Program-made: the position numbers and the translations under genes
Part shown: positions 10,672-23,050 of the stretch, piece after piece
Layout of the letters: every line of letters starts with the position of its first letter
Numbering within the stretch: position 1 is the first letter of the stretch
Notes under the pieces: generated by a model
Database searches by the model: none
Seen by the model: only the letters and a program-made list of their open reading frames with translations
Told to the model about the DNA's origin: nothing
Assembly (NCBI RefSeq): GCF_007565055.1
Contig: NC_044550.1
Coordinates: forward strand, 83,638,033-83,702,032
Reading direction: 5' to 3'
Length of the DNA: 64,000 bases
Source: Rhinopithecus roxellana
Lineage: Eukaryota; Chordata; Mammalia; Primates; Cercopithecidae

Positions 10672-12739
10672 TCTTAATTCAGAGAAATTAGACTTATCTC
10701 ACTAAAGTTTGAAATTAACTAGGTTTTTTTCTCCTTTTAGGTATCCGATTTCATATTAGAGGTTAATAAATGCAATCCCTCAAAGGAATAGCACTTAAGT
10801 GAACTAACTTTAGTTTTTCCTATTGGTTTGACAAAGTCCAACTTTGTTTACCTTAAGAGCATGGAAAAAGAACGCCTATTTGCTCAGGCTTTTTGACTGA
10901 AGTTCAGAATGAAATGAAAGGAAGAGAAAACCTGGGTGTAATGTAGTGTGAAAAGATTTGGGGATGGTGAATATTGGTTAGTCCTTTTAATATTTATTTC
11001 ATTGCTACAACAGTTCAGAGGACTAAGAAAGTAAATATGTGCAGGTACATTCATAGCGATTCAAAAGTTCATTCCAGGAAGGTGCAAACACTGGTCAGAA
11101 TGGACTGGCATTAAAATGAAGACATATGCTACTACTTATTGTCATTAGAGCCTTGCCCAATTTTTCCCATACTGGGCCCACTGACCCATCCCCAGAAGGC
11201 AAACATCATCCATGAGAAGTGAAATATGTATCGGGGGATAAGGCATTGGAAATAATTTCTAAAGGGATATTTGTCATGAAAAGCATTTATTTTTGTATTA
11301 ATTATGCCAAATAATCTAGATCATAGAATAGTTATCCTTATCTGGGAGTTAAAAAGGCAAGGAAGACAGAGTAAAAAAATGAAGAAAAGTAAATTATGGG
11401 ACCATGAATATATTTTTTTCTAAAAAATCCTGAATCAGAAAAAGTTTAGAAAGAATTAGAAGCCAACAAAACATGTGCCTTCAATGTGTTCATGTTTTAA
11501 ATACAGTCATATTGCTTCCTTTTTCGGAAGAAATCTTATGGACCAAGAACCACTAAAATTGTCCTAAGAAAGCCTTACCAAAAAAGGATTAAATACACAT
11601 AGGGGAGGCTCATTTTGCTTCCAAATTCTAGCAATGGTAGAAAGAATCTAACTAAACTGGTATAACATTTGGATCTGTGGCCACAGGCCAAAGGACATAG
11701 CTAGAGGCAGAGGTAAGACTCCTGCTGAGAATGAGACAAATATTAATGGGGTGACAGCTGAGTTCTCAAACTCTTCCCTTCTACTGATTCACTTTCGTTT
11801 TGCTATGGTTTAACCAACCAACAAACTTTCCATAAGCTCCTCAAACTCGCAATTAAAGACAAAGTTGAAATAAAGCAGATTAGAGAAACCCAGCTACATT
11901 TTTTCTTACAAGGGATGAGTTCAGTGTATATTGGAAAGTTAAAACTGGTAACACCACCAGCTACCAAGAACTGTGAGCAGAATCTAAAAGCAGTGTAGTT
12001 TTTGTTTGAGCAATCAAGAATTCTCTTTTATTGAACCAAAGCAGCAGATAGAGAAGGAGACTCTCAGAGGGGGAAAAAAAGAAAAAGAAAAAAAGATCTT
12101 TCAACTCGAGGGATCTAGAGCTACATTATTATTTCCCAATGAGGTGAGCAACAGTTTCTGAAGAAATACTTTATTCTTAAGGAAGCAACTTGTCACTTGT
12201 AGAAAATAAAGGAAGATAGGTGAATTGTATTTGAATGAGGACGTTTGTAATTCAAACTCAAATTTTTCTGTCTTCTTTATTAAAATTTGGTTACAATTAA
12301 GTATTGACTTACATTTTTCAGCATGTTTCACCTTTGGAATTATTTCATTTTCTTATTAGTTGCAGAAGTCACTGAATTATCTTAAGCCCCTTCTTGATAT
12401 TTATTAGAAATATACTTATATAATCTATTATAATTTAAATAAGTTTAGCAGAAAAGATGCATATCCTTCTTTACACTTTTTTGACACTTGCATGTAGTAC
12501 ATACATATAGAAAACATATTTTAATGTTTTATCTCTATTTGTCTTATCAAACTTGTTTTCTGTGACTAGAAATGAAGGATTTTAAGGAACTCTCCCTCAA
12601 AAAGAATCACACGCAGACCAACAACTTAAAAACATGCAATTTGTAAATCATCATACAATTCATGGCTGTCCCAGTTCTCCCACTGGAGTTCTCACTGCTG
12701 ACGACTTGGGAGCCATGATGAAGAATACTGAAGTTTTTG
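10672..12739. other. Unique DNA without recognised feature
   Basis: Two kilobases with no recognisable repeat, exon or RNA gene. An A-rich patch lies near 12070. Confidence 0.45.
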
Positions 12740-13120
12740 GAGTTAGGGCAGGCTAAATTAGGCTGTGGTAACAAAATCTGAAGATGTCAATGGTTTGTCA
12801 CCAAAAAAAGGATTATTCTGTGTTCACACAAAATCTGCTGCTGATATGAGTGACTTTCTGGGTAAATGTTCTCCAACTGGAGATTTAGTTATCCAGGCTG
12901 CTTCGATCTGGTGGTTCTATTATTTTAAATAAGGCTTTCTCCATGATCGCTGTAGCAGGAAAAGAATCCGTTGCAGTCTCAGTTGGGCTCTCCTATGCTT
13001 AAGCCAGAAGTGACTTTTGACTACAGTCCATTGGCCAGTACTAGTCAGTCCCAGAGCCCTGTCCAGTTGTAAGGTACTGGGAAGTGCAATCTTCCATGTG
13101 AGAGAAAAGAATCAGATACT
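12740..13120. repeat. Probable ancient interspersed repeat, family not assigned
   Basis: GGGCAGGCTAAATTAGGCTG, CCAGAAGTGACTTTTGACTA and CATTGGCCAGTACTAGTCA resemble a common mammalian repeat I cannot name. Degraded and non-coding. Confidence 0.4.
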
Positions 13121-13178
13121 TGTAAGCACTTGTCATTTCTACCTCTTTGAGCAATGGTTACTGAACTCTCTGAAATTA

Positions 13179-13527
13179 CAGTTGACCCTTGAACCATGAA
13201 GGGGCTAGGGGTGCTGACCCCGCTGCAGTGGAAAATCTGCATATAATTTTGACTCCCCCAAAATGTAACTGCTAATAGCCTACTGTTAACCGGAAGCCTT
13301 ACCGATAACATGAACAGTCTATTAACATATAATTTATATGTTGTATGTATTATACATTGTATTCTTAACAATAAAGTAAGCTAGAGAAAAGAAAATGTCA
13401 TTAAGAAAATTGTGAGGAGGATGAAGAGAAAGGATTGGTCTTGCTATCTCAGGGATGGCAGAGGTGGAAGAAAATCTGCACCTGAATGGATCTACGTAGC
13501 TCAAACCTGTGTCATTCAAGTCAGTTA
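13179..13527. mobile_element. Pogo-type MITE (Tigger2/MER28-like)
   Basis: Starts CAGTTGACCCTTGAAC directly after a TA and ends in a degraded inverted copy (TTCAAGTCAGTTA). Internal landmarks TAATAGCCTACTGTTAACCGGAAGC and AATAAAGTAAGCTAGAGAAAAG are typical of this non-autonomous family. Open frames inside it are fortuitous. Confidence 0.85.
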
Positions 13528-14205
13528 TATATGCCATAGTTGTGTGTTTTCTGGAGAGAGACCCCTTAGCTTTCATCAGATTCATCAGACAGTGATCTGT
13601 CATTTAAAAATTCCTTTGTTAAAATATAGCATATACATTTTTCTTAATACAAATTCTAATGATCTCTCTTTTTTCCCCCAAAAAAGGGGATGTAGATTCA
13701 TGTTAAATAAAGGAAAGCTTTGAATTTCAGGATAGCTTAGAGAAGTTGAATTTAAAGGCAGATTCCCAACTTTTACAAGACGGATCCATGTATTGGCCTC
13801 ATTATCCGTAATTATCTTGCCCCACACTGCCTGAATGATTTCAATTACATACTATATTACAACTGTCCTAAGTTCTGGCCATAGGTGATCTTCCAACATT
13901 TAAAAACACCCTAATTGCTCTGAATAGGTTAAAGCATCTTCAGGCATAATTTGGTGAGGAATCAGTTCAATTTGATTTCTTCCTAACTACATTCATAACT
14001 TTGATACTCTGAAGGAATGGGTGTTCTCATTAGAAAAGGAGTTAAGTTGGGAGGAGGGATAAGTACATTTAGAACATGAGGTGTTTTTAAAATTCAGAGA
14101 GCATATCAGATTTTGAGATCTTGCCTAATGCTTAAAAAAAGCCATATTTACTAAAATTCTGTTGTAAACAACTATTGTTCAACAAACAGTTGCACAGTTT
14201 TGGTT
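13528..14205. other. Unique DNA without recognised feature
   Basis: No supported gene or repeat. Confidence 0.45.
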
Positions 14206-14275
14206 TTCCTTGAGCACTATTACGTGCCAGGCATGGTGCTAGCAGCTGGGACCACAGTCGTGACCACAGTTGTTT
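14206..14275 (-). mobile_element. Short MIR/L2-type fragment
   Basis: GAGCACTATTACGTGCCAGGCATGGTGCTAGCAGCTGGG is the generic 3'-end motif of MIR/L2 elements in reverse. Confidence 0.4.
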
Positions 14276-14338
14276 CTCTGTGATAGATAATGCGGTGGCA
14301 CTACTTGACATTTTGTTCTTGCAGTATTGTTAGCCACA

Positions 14339-14340
<2 letters not shown>

Positions 14341-14370
<30 letters not shown>
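14341..14370. repeat. T30 homopolymer
   Basis: Thirty consecutive T, not joined to an Alu body. It lies just upstream of an L1M 3' end. Confidence 0.97.
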
Positions 14371-14374
<4 letters not shown>

Positions 14375-14384
14375 AGTTAACAAT

Positions 14385-15030
14385 GGCTTAAGAAATAGAA
14401 AAATTAGGGGATGGGAGGAGATGTTGGCCAAAGGCCAAAGGATACAAAGTGTCAGTCAGATAGGAGGAATATGTTCAATAGATCTATTGGACAACATAGT
14501 GTCTATAGTTAATAACAATGCATTGGTTTTTCTTTTTGTTTATTTATGTTTTATTTTTTTATTTTTTGCATGGAAATTTGCTCTTGTGGCCCAGGCTGGA
14601 GTGCAATGGCGCAATCTCAGCTCACTGTAAACTGTGCCTTCCGGGTTCAAGTAATTCTCTTGCCTCAGCCTCCTGAGTAGCTAGGATTACAGGCATCCGC
14701 CACCATGCCCACCTAATTTTTGTATTTTTAGCAGAGATGGGGTTTCACCATGTTGGCCAGGTTGGCCTTGAACTCCTGACCTCAGGTGATTCACCTGCCT
14801 CTGCCTTCCAAAGTTCTGGGATTACAGGCATGAGCCACCGCGCACAGCCAATGTATTGTTTTTTGAAAATTGCTAAGACAGTACAGTTTGTGTTCTCCCT
14901 CCAAAAAAAAGTATGTGAGATACTGCATATGTTAATTAGCTTGAGACATTTCACAATGAATACATGTTTCAAAACATCATGTTGTACATTATAAATATAT
15001 GTAATTTGTTTTTGTCAATTATAAATAATG
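14385..15030 (+). mobile_element. Old L1M 3' end, split by an Alu
   Basis: GGGAGGAGATGTTGGCCAAAGG through TAGTTAATAACAATG, and after the Alu TTGCTAAGA, TTAATTAGCTTGA, CATTTCACAATG and CATGTTGTACATTATAAATATAT, match the 3' untranslated end of L1M elements in sense orientation. Confidence 0.75.
14532..14849 (-). mobile_element. Alu (AluS-like)
   Basis: Complete antisense dimer from a T-rich tail to GCACAGCC. Flanked by AATGCATTGGTTTTT (14517-14531) and AATGTATTGTTTTTT (14850-14864), which are the duplicated target inside the L1M. Confidence 0.95.
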
Positions 15031-15560
15031 AAGTACAAAATGAAATGGGGACATTTATCTCACATTAATAGAAAGTAGCAGTGGTAATTCCAGGGTTGGT
15101 TACTATGGCATGCGGGGAACTCGTAACGCATCTGATTCCTTCTGCACTTTCTCGTTGCCATCCTCAGCACTTTGATAGCTTGGTTGCAAATTGGTTATGC
15201 GGCTCCAGGCATCACATATTCATGCATCAACATTTAAAATCAGGAAAAGGGGAATTCCTTATCTCGTGCTCCCTTTTAGGAATGAAGAACATCTCCTTAG
15301 GAATTCATCAGAAGATTTTCTTCTCTTACATGGTTAATTAGGGTTGTGTCACATATTCTTTCTGAAGCTGTCACTTGGCAAGTATAATGGGATCACAGTG
15401 ACTGAATTATATAGTAAATATTCAACCACTGGGGATCAAGAAACATCTTACCTCCCCTTAAGGACATGGGACCTTGAGGAAGGAAAACTGGTCAGGATTC
15501 TACTGGCAAGTAAGAAGTCAAGCAATGGCCACTAGGCAAGTGGCCAACAGGTGCATTCTG
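15031..15560. other. Unique DNA without recognised feature
   Basis: Plus-strand frames at 15081-15535 have no recognisable domain and no splice or start context. Confidence 0.4.
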
Positions 15561-15700
15561 TCAGTGGATCCTCAAGGCAACCTTGTGAGGGAGGAACTGT
15601 CATCTTCCTTTTATAGATGAGGGAACAAAGGTAAAGTTACCCAGGTTCATCAGCTATGGAGGGGAGGAGTTGCGGTTCAAACGAAGAGATTGATCAACTG
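15561..15700 (-). mobile_element. MIR SINE
   Basis: CTCAAGGCAACCTTGTGAGG, TTTTATAGATGAGGGAACAAAGG and AGTTACCCAGGTTCATCAGC are the reverse-complement MIR core in order. Confidence 0.7.
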
Positions 15701-17194
15701 ACTTAAACCCAAATTCTTCCCTGCCCCACACTTGGAGACTACAATCAAAGAAGAAAACCCATCACTGAAATATGCCTTCTCTGAATCTATAGGCTTATCT
15801 TTTTTGGGTTTTTCTTAATTCTCCATTTCAGTGTGTTGCTCCAGAAATTCTTAAAGAAGTGTTATCCTAGGGTATAACTAAGGAATTTTGAAGTAATTTT
15901 GTTTGACATTATGTAAAGATTCATTTCATAGACCTTTATTTTTTTCCCACCTCCACCCCCACTGTCATATGTTGATATACTTGCAATATCATGGCAAAAA
16001 CAATGTAAAGGATTTATATGGAATTTATTGAAAATCATATCAGGAAGAATGATGTTTTAAAAACCCACAATAATTCTTTTTGGTATTTAGGATTATCTTA
16101 AATTCAATTAGAGTAAAATAAAACTTAAAAGCATAAGAATTTTCTCAGAAACCTAGGTATCATAGATTTAAAGAACAAAAAAGGAATTCAGAGATCATAC
16201 AGTTTAATCACCTCTATTGCACCCCAATTTTCAAATGAGGAACTTAAACAAGGTGAGAATTTTAGTCCATAGGGACACCATGAATAAAAGACTTAGTATA
16301 TTAAGTAATTATCCATTTAATGTCTCCTAAACCATATATCATCATAATAATGTCAACATCAGTACCAACAACATGATTACTGAAAAAAGTTTTAGATTGT
16401 TTGGGTGGGAGGCATTTTTTAGGATATAATCCATTAGAGATGTATGGTCAAATTTTTGTTTTAAAGCCACCTGGAATTCTTCCTTTCTGTGTGATTATAT
16501 CACCAACTGGATACATATTTAGGGTCATTGACTTTATTTGTTTATTTATTTTTAGATTTTTAGAAGTTGCTTTTGCTTTTTCAAAAATTTCTTTTGTTGG
16601 GGGTCCTTGTAGAAGTAGTAGATTCCAGGTCTGTATGCAAAGTTGTATACCATGAGTCTGAAACAATTTCTCATAGCAAATAGAAAGCCATTAAAACCCA
16701 CAAAGCTGACATGAGAAGCCCCCTTTGTGCAGGAGGCTGTGATGATTTGGGGCTCCAAAATACCCAGGATCAAAATACATCACCCACCCTAAGGCAGGTA
16801 AAGGTTTTGCAATCTAAGAAAAAAAAAAAAAAAAAAGAAACAAGGTCAAAATTAAAAACAAATCCCTTTCAGAGGAACCCGACAACTAGGCAATGAGATA
16901 TGGATGCTAAAACAGTGGGTTCCCAAAGAAGAAACCGATGAGCACTGACAACATTCAGTTCAAATATTGAGCTATGGGTGGTCCCCAGGCTGGCAGTTGT
17001 CTGCCCGGTGGAAACTGAAGGTGCCTCTGCAAAATCAGATTTCTCCATTTAATTTACATTTATTTTCACAGTTGTTATAAACTCTACAATGCATTATTTG
17101 TTTGCATTAAATAATCAATTATTTTTAAAGCAAATTTAAAAAGAAAAACTATTTTATTTTTACTGATATATTTCTAATTTTCATGTTCTTTATT
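15701..17194. other. Unique DNA with an A-run at 16819-16836
   Basis: No supported exon. The segment 16401-16773 has overlapping frames on both strands without recognisable domains. The A-run may be the tail of a degraded retrocopy. Confidence 0.4.
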
Positions 17195-17216
17195 TCTTTG
17201 CACAGATGTAGATTTC

Positions 17217-17536
17217 TTTTTTTTTTCTTTTTTTTTTTTTTTTTTTTTTTTGAGACGGAGTCTCGCTCTGTTGCCCAGGCTGGAGTGCAGTGGCCGGATC
17301 TCAGCTCACTGCAAGCTCCGCCTCCCGGGTTTATGCCATTCTCCTGCCTCAGCCTCCCGAGTAGCTGGGACTACAGGTGCCCGCCACCTCGCCCGGCTAG
17401 TTTTTTGTATTTTTTTTTAGTAGAGACGGGGTTTCACCATGTTAGCCCGGATGGTCTCGATCTCCTGACCTCGTGATCCGTCCATCTCGGCCTCCCAAAG
17501 TGCTGGGATTACAGGCTTGAGCCACCGCGCCCGGCC
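17217..17536 (-). mobile_element. Monkey-type AluY (AluYR-like)
   Basis: Full antisense dimer with GTGGCCGGATCTCAGCTCAC and ACAGGCTTGAGCCACCGCG. Flanked by ACAGATGTAGATTTC (17202-17216) and ACAGATGCAGATTTC (17537-17551). Confidence 0.95.
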
Positions 17537-18008
17537 ACAGATGCAGATTTCAAACTGGATCCCTTTTCCTTCAGTGTGTAGGACTTTCACATTTTGTGTA
17601 CTGATGTTTAGTGATTAATTCTCTCAGCTTTTGTATGGCTGGCAAAAGTTTTATTTTGCCTATGGTTTTGAAAGATATTTTCACGGAGTATACAATTCTA
17701 GGTTTGATGCTTATTTTTTTTTTTTATTTCAGTACTTTAAATACCTTCTTCTGAACTGTATTTTTTACAACAATCTTTCTTTTTTCTTTGTCCTGTCTCT
17801 GTATATAGTGTCCTTCCTCTCCCACCACACCATGGCTGCTTTAAGATGTTTCTTTCTATCGCTGATTTCAAGCACTGTGACTATGGTATGCCTCAGTTTA
17901 GTTTCTTCCTGTTTCTTTTGTTTAGTTTTTATTGAGCTTCTTAAATTCCAGTTTGTAGTTTTTTAAAATCAAATTTGTGAGACAACTGGCAATTGATTAC
18001 TTTGTTTT

Positions 18009-18109
18009 ATATATATTATTTATAATATATAATATACATTATATTATATATTATATATAATATAATAATATGTAATATAATATATAATAATATATATATA
18101 TATATATTT
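18009..18109. repeat. (TA)-rich palindromic repeat
   Basis: TATATTATTTATAATATATAATA units with many self-complementary stretches. It lies inside the L1M relic. Confidence 0.9.
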
Positions 18110-18372
18110 GTTCTCTCTTCTTTTTCCTCTCCTTTGGGGCCTCCAACTTAATCATATATTAGGCTTCTTGAAGTTGACACACCATTCTCTGACATTCTCT
18201 GTTCAATTTTTTTTTCAGTTTTTTTTTCTCTGTATTTCATTGTGAATAGTTTCTATTGCTATGTCTTCAAGTTCACTAACCTTTTCCTTTGCATTGTGTA
18301 ATCTGCTGCTAATCCCATCCAATTTATTTTTCATCTTGGACATTTTATTCCATTATTCTTTAAGTTCCTACT

Positions 18373-18830
18373 ACCTCCTTGAACATATGGACTGTAGGAT
18401 GTAGGAGTGGCACCAGATATAGGAGGGAAGAGACAGCCACAAACTAAAGTGTATGAAGAGGGACAATCATGAGGAGAAAAGCAGGAATATTCAGAAATCA
18501 GGAGCCCCAGGAACAGTGGGGGATAGGGCAGGGTTGAAGAAATGCTAAGGGGAATTAAGACACAGGGTTGAATACAGGAGGATGAATTAAAAGTCTTCAA
18601 ATAAAATAGTTCACTAAGATTAGCAACCTCAAGAGTACCAACCAGGGAAAATAAATTCTATTATAAATTCTAGCAGAAGGATCAAATACACTCGGTCTTC
18701 CTACAGTTGTGTAATATATAATAAAAATAATGATAATAATAAGTTTCCTTTTGTGAAAACTCACAGAAGCCAATGTTTGTCAGGAGGAAAACAACAAATA
18801 AAATGCTCATGAACATCTAGATGTACTCTC
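18373..18830. other. Unique DNA without recognised feature
   Basis: A minus-strand frame at 18331-18600 lacks any recognisable domain. Confidence 0.4.
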
Positions 18831-18847
18831 AAAGACTACAAAATACC

Positions 18848-19145
18848 GGCCAGGTGCAGTGGCTCATGCTGTAATCACAGCACTTTGGGAGGCCGAGGCG
18901 GGCAGATCACGAGGTCAGGAGATTGAGACCATCCTGGCTAACAGGGTGAAACCCCGTCTCTACTAAAAATACAAAAAATTAGCTGGGCATGGTGGCGCCC
19001 ACATGTAGTCCCAGCTACTTGGGAGGCTGAGGCAAGAGAATGGTGTGAACCCGGGAGACAGAGTTCGTAGTGAGTGTAGATCACACCACTGCACTCCACA
19101 GCCTGGGCCACAGAGTGAGACTCTGTCAAAAAAATAAATAAATAA

Positions 19146-19189
<44 letters not shown>

Positions 19190-19197
19190 AATTTTAA
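18848..19197 (+). mobile_element. Alu (AluY/S) with an AAT-repeat tail
   Basis: Complete sense dimer starting GGCCAGGTGCAGTGG. The tail has evolved into (AAT)n at 19145-19188. Perfect 17-base duplications AAAGACTACAAAATACC lie at 18831-18847 and 19198-19214. Confidence 0.97.
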
Positions 19198-19214
19198 AAA
19201 GACTACAAAATACC

Positions 19215-20055
19215 ATATTTAGTGAGAAAGATGCTCTTACTGAGAAATCATGTTCCAGAGGAATCTTATGGACATATATTTTGAACCTCAGGTAATAGGC
19301 TAAAGAGACAAAATGAAATCTTTTGCTGAAAGTCACAAAGCTAATTAGTGCTCAATATGTTAGTGCTCAGATCACTGGACTCCTGACTAGTAGCCTCTCT
19401 GAATGACACCAAGCTGTCAGTAGGTGAGCTTTGATTCAGTCATATTTTTCACCAGACTCTTCTTTTTCTTTGTGTTGGTTTTGAAAACATTATTAGAGAC
19501 AGAGAGCTGCTCTGTGATTTTAAGATGGATGAAACCTACTTGCTTGCTGACTTTCTGGCTAATTCCATGGCTTCCTCCTCATTATTAAAGTTATTAACCA
19601 ACAGAAGTAGCTGATTGTAATAAAAGCTGAGGAGTCACTCGTGAATGTGATTTTTTTCACTTTTTTTTTTTTAAAGGGTTGAGTTCATGAATGAAAAATA
19701 CAAGCAAGAAACAGGTTATAAAAACATGACTCAACATTAAGCCCAGGGCCTCACATTAAGCCAACATAAACCAAGGGCCGTGAGACAAACTCATGGTTTT
19801 GATCATTCTCTTTTAAGAATACTAAATGATTCATAAAACTACGATGATATCATTGCCATTCAAGGAAACCTTTACATGCCATTTTGTAGAAAATAGTGTC
19901 TTTAAGTACTGACTACCAGCAGTTTAATCTACTATATTTCTATCGTCAGGATTTGCATCTTATTTCTCTGATGTCATTTACATTTGGCTACAATAAGAAA
20001 GTACATTAAAACCATCTTAGTGATATAATTATTATCAATGAAGTGGTGTTTAATC
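19215..20055. other. Unique DNA without recognised feature
   Basis: No supported gene or repeat. A T-run sits near 19660. Confidence 0.45.
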
Positions 20056-20070
20056 AAATGTTAGTGTTTA

Positions 20071-21115
20071 CAATTTACAAGAAGAAAACAAACAACTCCA
20101 TCAAAAAGTGGGCAAAGGATATGAACAGACACTTCTCAAGAGAAGACATGCATACAGCCAACAGACACATGAAAAAATGCTCATCATCACTCGCCATCAG
20201 AGAAATGCAAATCAAAACCACAGTGAGATACCATCTCACACCAGTTAGAATGGCGATCATTAAAAAGTCAGGAAACAACAGGTGCTGGAGAGGATGTGGA
20301 GAAATAGGAACACTTTTACACTGTTGGTGGGACTGTAAACTAGTTCAACCTTTGTGGAAAACAGTGTGGTGACTCCTCAAGGATCTAGAACTAGAAATAC
20401 CATTTGACCCAGCCATCCCATTACTGGGTATATACCCAAAGGATTGTAAATCATGCTGCTATAAAGACACATGCACACGTATGTTTATTGCGGCACTATT
20501 CACAATAGCAAAGACTTGGAATCAACCCAAATGTCCATCAGTGACAGACTGGATTAAGAAAATGTGGCACATATACACCATGGAATACTATGCAGCCATA
20601 AAAAAGGGATGAGTTCATGTCCTTTGTAGGGACATGGATGCAGCTGGAAACCATCATTCTCAGCAAACTATTGCAAGAACGGAAAACCAAACACCGGATG
20701 TTCTCACTCATAGGTGGGAATTGAACAATGAGATCACTTGGACACAGGAAAGGGAACATCACACACTGGGGCCTACTGTGGGGAGTGGGGAAGGGGGAAG
20801 GATAGCATCAGGAGATATACCTAATGTAAATGACGAGTTAATGGGTGCAGCACACCAACATGGCACATGTATACATATGTAACAAACCTGCAGGTTGTGC
20901 ACATGTACCCTAGAACTTAAAAGTATAATAATAATATAAAAAATCACAAAAAAGCCTATACACAGAGAGCACTTGATGATAATACAAACAAAAGCAACAC
21001 ATGAGGTATTGATTGTGTAATTATGTAGCACACAGCATAATTATGGGTCCTTAATAAATACTGGATGATGGTTACAATTGTTGTCAACTTAATAAATATT
21101 GTCTGAAATAAAAAA
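20071..21115 (+). mobile_element. 5'-truncated L1PA with probable 3' transduction
   Basis: Starts at CAATTTACAAGAAG in the last part of ORF2 and runs through the L1 3' UTR to GTACCCTAGAACTTAAAAG and an A-rich tail near 20936-20952. About 150 bases of non-L1 sequence follow (about 20953-21106), with AATAAA at 21091-21096 and an A-run at 21110-21118. The whole unit is flanked by AAATGTTAGTGTTTA (20056-20070) and AAATGTTGGTGTTTA (21116-21130), 14 of 15 matching. The 109-codon frame at 20043 is L1 ORF2 tail. Confidence 0.88.
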
Positions 21116-21130
21116 AAATGTTGGTGTTTA

Positions 21131-22079
21131 AATGGCTATAATTACATTTCTAGGCTAACACTGCTATTAAGTTGAATATGGAAAGCTTTTGCTTCTATGT
21201 TGCTGTTCCATACGTGGGTCTGAGATCTCCAAAAGGCCAGATGAATGAGCCTTTCATAAAAAAAAAAAAAAAATTCTTCTTGACTGTAGAGATAATAGCT
21301 CTAGTAAGGAAAGTAAACTATATTCTGGAGAAATCAGCAGAAATTCATAGGCTCTTAAGTCTTCTGGAGCCAACCAGTTTTAGTTGGTTTAGGATGAACA
21401 ATTTTATTCAACTGCAATAAATTTGAATTTCTTCTAAATCCTTAAGTTTGGAAGGATAATCTATTCTTATTTTAATATTGGAAAGAAAGAATAAGCAATC
21501 AGGTCTAACCCTATCTAACAGTGTTAGAATAGAATGAGGGTGTCTATATTTGCTGTGTTCCCTCTGAAAGGTATAAAGATGAGAGATGATTGCTGGTGAC
21601 TCACTGTTCTATTTCATCTAGAGACCTGAGTGCTCTCACTGCTCTATTCCCTTAGGGGGTCATGTTCCTCTGCTTAAAAGAATATTGCCTGCTCTCTGAG
21701 CTAATGATTTGTTTGGAGGATGGAAGTCTCAGAGGTGAAGATAACTGCACAGCTTTTAAAATGTATCTTTCTGATCTTTGATCTGTTTTTTTCTGAATAC
21801 ACAGGGCCTTCAATGGCAAGATTAAAGATGCCTTTTCTTAGAAGGAAGGCAAAAGTTGAAAACTTAAAAGCTGCTCAGATTTCCAAATAATATTTTTGTA
21901 TTTTTTCATTTTGTTGACATCATGTTGGGTGAGTGTCATCCTTCATTCATGTGATAATTGGATGGTAATCAAAATGCAGTGTTGGATCACAGGTTTTCCA
22001 AGAAGATGGGGAAACTGCATTTTGTTTAAAAAGTAGTTAATGCAAACTAGTTTATGATTAGGGCATACATACTCATTTT
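21131..22079. other. Unique DNA without recognised feature
   Basis: Contains an A15 run near 21260. No exon or RNA gene recognised. Confidence 0.45.
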
Positions 22080-22580
22080 GAATTCTATTTAATTCAACAA
22101 ATATTTACTTGGTACCTAGTAGATGCCAAACATCGTGTCTTCTTTTGTAGGGAATACCAAGAACAAGGACCTGTTTTCAAGAGACTTATACCCTTAATCA
22201 GGCAGTTAACGGGATTACAGAAATGGCTGTAGTAGGATGCAGAATATGCCAAATGAAAAGTGTGTGGAGAGAAATGAATGACATTCAATGTGGGACAGAG
22301 AAGAGACCACATTTAAATGAGAGGGCATCATGGAAGGGTTCAGCATCTGAGAATGACTTAGCAAAATGGGCAAGATTTTCCTGGATGGGGCTAGAACTGA
22401 AAGTAGGTGATAATAAAGCATGTAGTGTGCCGAGGGCAGGGGGAGTGGCATAGGGCAGGGGAGGGAAGTGGTCAGAAAAGGTTGAGAAGCTGGTATTTAA
22501 TGAGCAGGCAGTGGGGAGCCAAGGAAGATTTTTAAGCAGAGCAGAGATAGTGTTAAGAGTTGTGGTTCAAGAAATATTTC
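22080..22580 (-). mobile_element. LINE-2 fragment
   Basis: AATTCAACAAATATTTACTTGG, GTACCTAGTAGATGCCAAAC and further on GAGCCAAGGAAGATTTTTAAGC follow the reverse-complement L2 order. Diverged; open frames on both strands here are shadows. Confidence 0.6.
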
Positions 22581-23050
22581 TGAAGCATTTTAAAGCAGAA
22601 TTTCCTGTCTTTTGAACTAAAAAATATGTCTATGTAAACAAACGTGTTTGATAATATCCTACAGGCTTTATTTCCAAATAGAATGGCTACCTCTGAAAAT
22701 GTTAAACCATGCCAGTAGTATGAGAATTAATTTCTCACTTATACTTGTATCCAAAAGGTTTTTATTTTTCAGTTTTATAATGTTGTGGCTCATCCATGCA
22801 TATATTTCTAATGAAGGTGAAATAAATCAGCAAATGATTGTTTTATTTTATAGCATTCTGAACAACCTAATCTGCCCCCTCTACCAGGCGAATAGCTGTT
22901 TTTTAATGTCTAAATAATATTTTGATATGCTTTTGTTTTGCTCCTAAGTCCTGTTGGGGGAAAAAAAAATGTGACCTTACAAAAGCATGGAAATAAAACA
23001 TAAAATGTATAGAAAAATAAATAGTTTTACAGAATAAAGAAAAACAAAAG
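22581..23050. other. Unique DNA without recognised feature
   Basis: An 89-codon plus-strand frame at 22648 has no recognisable domain. Confidence 0.4.

Larger units (their letters stand above)
17195..18372 (-). mobile_element. Ancient L1M fragment, split by an Alu
   Basis: Antisense L1 landmarks: CTCAGCTTTTGTATGGCTGGCAAAAG, TTTTGAAAGATATTTTCACGGAG, ATTCTAGG, TTATTGAGCTTCTTAAATTCC and CTATGTCTTCAAGTTCACTAAC. The 111-codon plus-strand frame at 17631 is a product of this T-rich antisense relic. Confidence 0.7.

Noticed and set aside
13045..13371. 108-codon minus frame and neighbouring frames
   Set aside because: They cover the non-coding pogo-type MITE at 13179-13527 and its edge.
17183..17476. 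Frame with a phenylalanine run and RSVAQAGVQWPDLSSLQ
   Set aside because: Classic translation of an antisense Alu; the same artefact occurs at 14421, 23027, 31933 and 44864.
18938..19336. 132-codon minus frame with a leucine run
   Set aside because: It is the antisense of an Alu and its AAT-repeat tail.
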